NCBI GenBank assembly: GCA_002762705.1
Contig: PCVE01000101.1
Coordinates: forward strand, 1 to 6,985
Source: Candidatus Woesearchaeota archaeon CG11_big_fil_rev_8_21_14_0_20_43_8
GTDB lineage: Archaea; Nanobdellota; Nanobdellia; Woesearchaeales; CG08-08-20-14
DNA length: 6,985 nucleotides
Direction of reading: 5' to 3'
Part shown: positions 4,905 through 6,985 of the stretch, piece after piece
How the letters are laid out: each line of letters opens with the position of its first letter
Position numbering within the stretch: position 1 is the stretch's first letter
Notes under the pieces: generated by a model
What the model saw: only the letters and a program-made list of their open reading frames with translations
The model's database searches: none
Told to the model about the DNA's origin: nothing
Program-made: the position numbers and the translations under genes

Positions 4905-5528
4905 ATGAGACTCATATTAATCGGACCACCAGGATCAGGTAAAGGCACACAGGCAAAAAAGATCGCTGGCAGATATAATATACCACATATTTCTACTGGC
5001 GACATATTGCGCGACCACATAAAGAGAGGGACAGAGCTAGGCATGAAAGCGAAGAAACTTATCGATGATGGAAAACTTGTGCCGGATGATGTGATCATGG
5101 GGCTTGTCAAAGACAGGCTTGGTCAGGATGACTGCAAAGAAGGTTATCTATTCGACGGATTTCCAAGGACTATCCCACAAGCAGAATCATTGAGCGGCAT
5201 AGGCGATATCGACAGAGTCATCCTGATATCAGTTCCAGATGAACTCATCGTAGAGCGCATGAAAGGCAGAAGGATGTGCAAATGCGGCGCGACATATCAT
5301 GTCATCAACAACCCGCCAAAAGAAGACAATAAGTGCGACAGATGCGGAGAGGCTCTATTCGTGAGAGATGATGACAAAGAAGAGACAGTCCGAAAACGCC
5401 TTGATGGTTACCATGATGAGACTGAGCCTTTGATAGATTTCTACAGGACAAAAGATAAGCTTGCAGAAGTGGCAGGGGACCAGCAGATAGATGTGATATT
5501 TGATGAAATCTGCAAACTGCTTGATTGA
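4905..5528 (+). CDS. adk: adenylate kinase with cysteine-rich (zinc-type) lid
   Basis: This 207-residue adenylate kinase interconverts ATP plus AMP and two ADP in the cytosol. The P-loop [10 protein letters not shown] is at 7-16. STGDILR (30-36) binds AMP. FDGFPRT (83-89) carries the conserved Arg88. [11 protein letters not shown] (122-132) and CDRCG (144-148) give a four-cysteine lid (C125, C127, C144, C147), with [13 protein letters not shown] (154-166) holding lid arginines. It is the long, bacterial-type enzyme (COG0563), not the short archaeal AdkA type. The first lid pair is C-x-C, where the usual Zn-lid enzymes have C-x2-C. GAGGTG before the ATG and the 22-bp gap mark it as an internal cistron behind the 157-residue gene. 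A GTG directly before the ATG is a possible alternative start one residue longer. Confidence 0.96.
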   Translation: MRLILIGPPGSGKGTQAKKIAGRYNIPHISTGDILRDHIKRGTELGMKAKKLIDDGKLVPDDVIMGLVKDRLGQDDCKEGYLFDGFPRTIPQAESLSGIGDIDRVILISVPDELIVERMKGRRMCKCGATYHVINNPPKEDNKCDRCGEALFVRDDDKEETVRKRLDGYHDETEPLIDFYRTKDKLAEVAGDQQIDVIFDEICKLLD

Positions 5529-5538
5529 TTACATCAAA

Positions 5539-5547
5539 ATATAAATA
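5539..5547 (+). promoter_or_regulatory. TATA box of herA
   Basis: ATATAAATA, preceded by an A-rich BRE-like run, is centred 29 nt before the herA ATG in the 43-bp gap after adk. It suggests herA starts its own transcript with little or no leader. No Shine-Dalgarno is visible before the ATG. Confidence 0.6.
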
Positions 5548-5571
5548 AAAGAAGTCTTTACGGTCAGATAC

Positions 5572-6985
5572 ATGATACTTGGAAAGCTAGTTGGAAAGAA
5601 TACACCAAGTAATTTCTGTTTCAAGGTAGATGGGAATCCAAGGAAATTCGATTTTGTGCAATTATATCACAAGGACCATGAGAAAGTCCTTGCACAAGTC
5701 ATAAATCTCACAAGAGATGAAGAGAAGACGCTTGCGAGATGCAATGTCTTAGGTTACAAAGACGAGGACGGCATAATCAAACCGGTCCGTACTCCTTTCG
5801 TTCCGAATACAGCAGTCTTCATGGCAGATGATGATTATGTCAGGAAGATCATCCAGATCGAGGAGAAGGATGGTGCGTTCCTTGGCAGGCTTGATGGCAA
5901 GATGATCGATGTGTTCTTGGACCTGAGGAAATTGCTGACGAAACATATCGCGATTCTTGCTAAATCAGGTGCAGGCAAATCATACACCGTCGGTGTCTTA
6001 TTAGAAGAGATAATGGAACGACGTGTTCCTCTCCTCATCATTGATCCGCATGGCGAATACACCCAGATGAAATATCCGACAGATGAGGCGCAAGAGAAAC
6101 TTGACAAGTTCGGAGTGAAACCAAAAAGCTTTGTCCGGACGATACATGAATACAGCCATGGCACAGACGCGAAACAGATCACATTGTCAAATAAGATCAC
6201 CAGCACTGAGCTTGTGCATATGCTGCCCACAAAACTATCGAACGGCCAGTTGACTGTATTATATGCCGCATTGCAGCAACTAGATAACATCAATTTCGAA
6301 CATCTGATAATGGAACTTCAAGCATCAGAGAGCAGCGCCAAGTGGAATATAATCAGCATCATAGATCATCTTAGGAAGATGGAATTATTCGGTGAGAATC
6401 ATACACCGCTAAATGAATTGATCCAGCCAGGACGGGCATCAGTCATAAATCTTCGTGGTGTCAATCCAGATATGCAAGAAGTGATAGTCTATAAGCTTAT
6501 GAAAGACCTATTCGAAGCAAGGAAGAAGGATCTTGTGCCGCCGTTCTTCGCAGTGATTGAGGAAGCGCATAATTTCTGTCCGGAAAGAGGTTTTGGTGAG
6601 GCGAAGTCATCAAAGATCCTGCGTAACATCGCAAGCGAGGGAAGGAAATTCGGATTGGGCTTATGCATCGTCTCTCAGCGACCTGCACGGGTCGATAAAT
6701 CTGTGCTGTCCCAGATCACCACACAGATCATACTTAAAGTGACCAACCCAAATGATCTCAAAGCTCTCTCGAATTCGATCGAAGGCCTCACACTTGAAGC
6801 AGAGGAAGAGATAAAGAACCTTCCGATCGGGACAGCCCTCGTGACAGGTGTCGTCGATATGCCTCTTTTTGTCAATGTGCGTCCACGAAAGACCAAACAT
6901 GGCGGACATGCGATTGACATCCTAGAAGAAATAGACAAAGACAAGTTCTTCGATGGCATAAAGGAATTCGAGAAAAAGGATCTTG
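5572..6985 (+). CDS. herA: HerA, bipolar DNA translocase/helicase (3' partial)
   Basis: The frame is open for 471 codons and runs off the window end. HerA is a hexameric FtsK/HerA-superfamily ATPase that pairs with the NurA nuclease, and with Mre11-Rad50, to resect DNA ends. Residues 1 to about 115 fit the HAS-barrel (LAQVINLTRD, RTPFVPNTAVF). Walker A AKSGAGKS is at 130-137, IIDPHGEY at 156-163 and Walker B VIEEAH at 328-333, with E330 and E331 acidic. SQRPARVDKS (368-377) is the conserved post-Walker-B sensor/arginine segment, and GTALVTG follows near the C-terminus. About 20-60 residues are probably missing, judging from usual lengths near 500. The ATG at 5572 has a TATA box 29 nt upstream. 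No nurA is visible within the window, and it may lie downstream. The protein starts 43 bp after adk, but that promoter suggests independent transcription. Confidence 0.94.
   Translation, partial: MILGKLVGKNTPSNFCFKVDGNPRKFDFVQLYHKDHEKVLAQVINLTRDEEKTLARCNVLGYKDEDGIIKPVRTPFVPNTAVFMADDDYVRKIIQIEEKDGAFLGRLDGKMIDVFLDLRKLLTKHIAILAKSGAGKSYTVGVLLEEIMERRVPLLIIDPHGEYTQMKYPTDEAQEKLDKFGVKPKSFVRTIHEYSHGTDAKQITLSNKITSTELVHMLPTKLSNGQLTVLYAALQQLDNINFEHLIMELQASESSAKWNIISIIDHLRKMELFGENHTPLNELIQPGRASVINLRGVNPDMQEVIVYKLMKDLFEARKKDLVPPFFAVIEEAHNFCPERGFGEAKSSKILRNIASEGRKFGLGLCIVSQRPARVDKSVLSQITTQIILKVTNPNDLKALSNSIEGLTLEAEEEIKNLPIGTALVTGVVDMPLFVNVRPRKTKHGGHAIDILEEIDKDKFFDGIKEFEKKDL

Noticed and set aside
5835..6293. 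152-codon minus-strand frame inside herA
   Set aside because: It is the antisense shadow of the HerA ATPase domain, which is unmistakable on the plus strand.
1..6985. CRISPR arrays, tRNA genes, insertion sequences or a defence island
   Set aside because: Reading both strands I found no repeat-spacer arrays, no T-arm or anticodon-arm pattern, no transposase and no recognisable defence gene set. HerA here is best read as the DNA-repair type.

Overview
The window looks archaeal. It encodes a HerA-type bipolar DNA translocase and the N-terminal half of a Hel308-family helicase. Recognisable archaeal TATA boxes sit about 24-30 nt upstream of most first cistrons, which fits leaderless or very short-leader mRNAs. 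The internal cistrons instead have a Shine-Dalgarno sequence (GAGGTG before adk; GAGG plus a stop/start overlap before the arginase-like gene). AGA/AGG arginine codons are frequent and overall GC is moderate. A bacterial-type CoaE, a YrdC-only threonylcarbamoyl-AMP synthase and a half-length helicase gene would suit a small-genome lineage such as DPANN, but that placement is inference.

Layout. Block 1 (+ strand, 3-1786): the C-terminal end of an unidentified gene, a TATA box, coaE (dephospho-CoA kinase) and, in ATGA overlap, a divergent arginase-fold protein. Block 2 (- strand, read 4293 to 1753): a threonylcarbamoyl-AMP synthase, a 108-residue helical orphan, an approximately 300-bp non-coding stretch, a calcineurin-like phosphoesterase and a Hel308 fragment that contains only the first RecA domain. 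Its 3' end overlaps the arginase-like gene convergently by 34 bp. Block 3 (+ strand, 4409-6985): a 157-residue orphan, adenylate kinase with a four-cysteine lid, and a herA gene that runs off the window end.

The most interesting non-coding element is at 3111-3341. A 13-bp perfect inverted repeat closes a GC-rich stretch (hand count about 58% GC over 3161-3300) containing three further hairpins. I read it as a candidate structured RNA of about 230 nt that I cannot assign to a known family. The second notable point is the Hel308 fragment: homology appears to run right up to its stop codon, and its second half is absent here, so it is either a truncated or a split helicase.

Metabolically the genes are mixed housekeeping: CoA synthesis (CoaE), adenylate homeostasis (Adk), tRNA t6A modification (YrdC/Sua5) and DNA processing (HerA, Hel308 fragment). 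Two small helical proteins and the arginase-like protein have no function I can assign.
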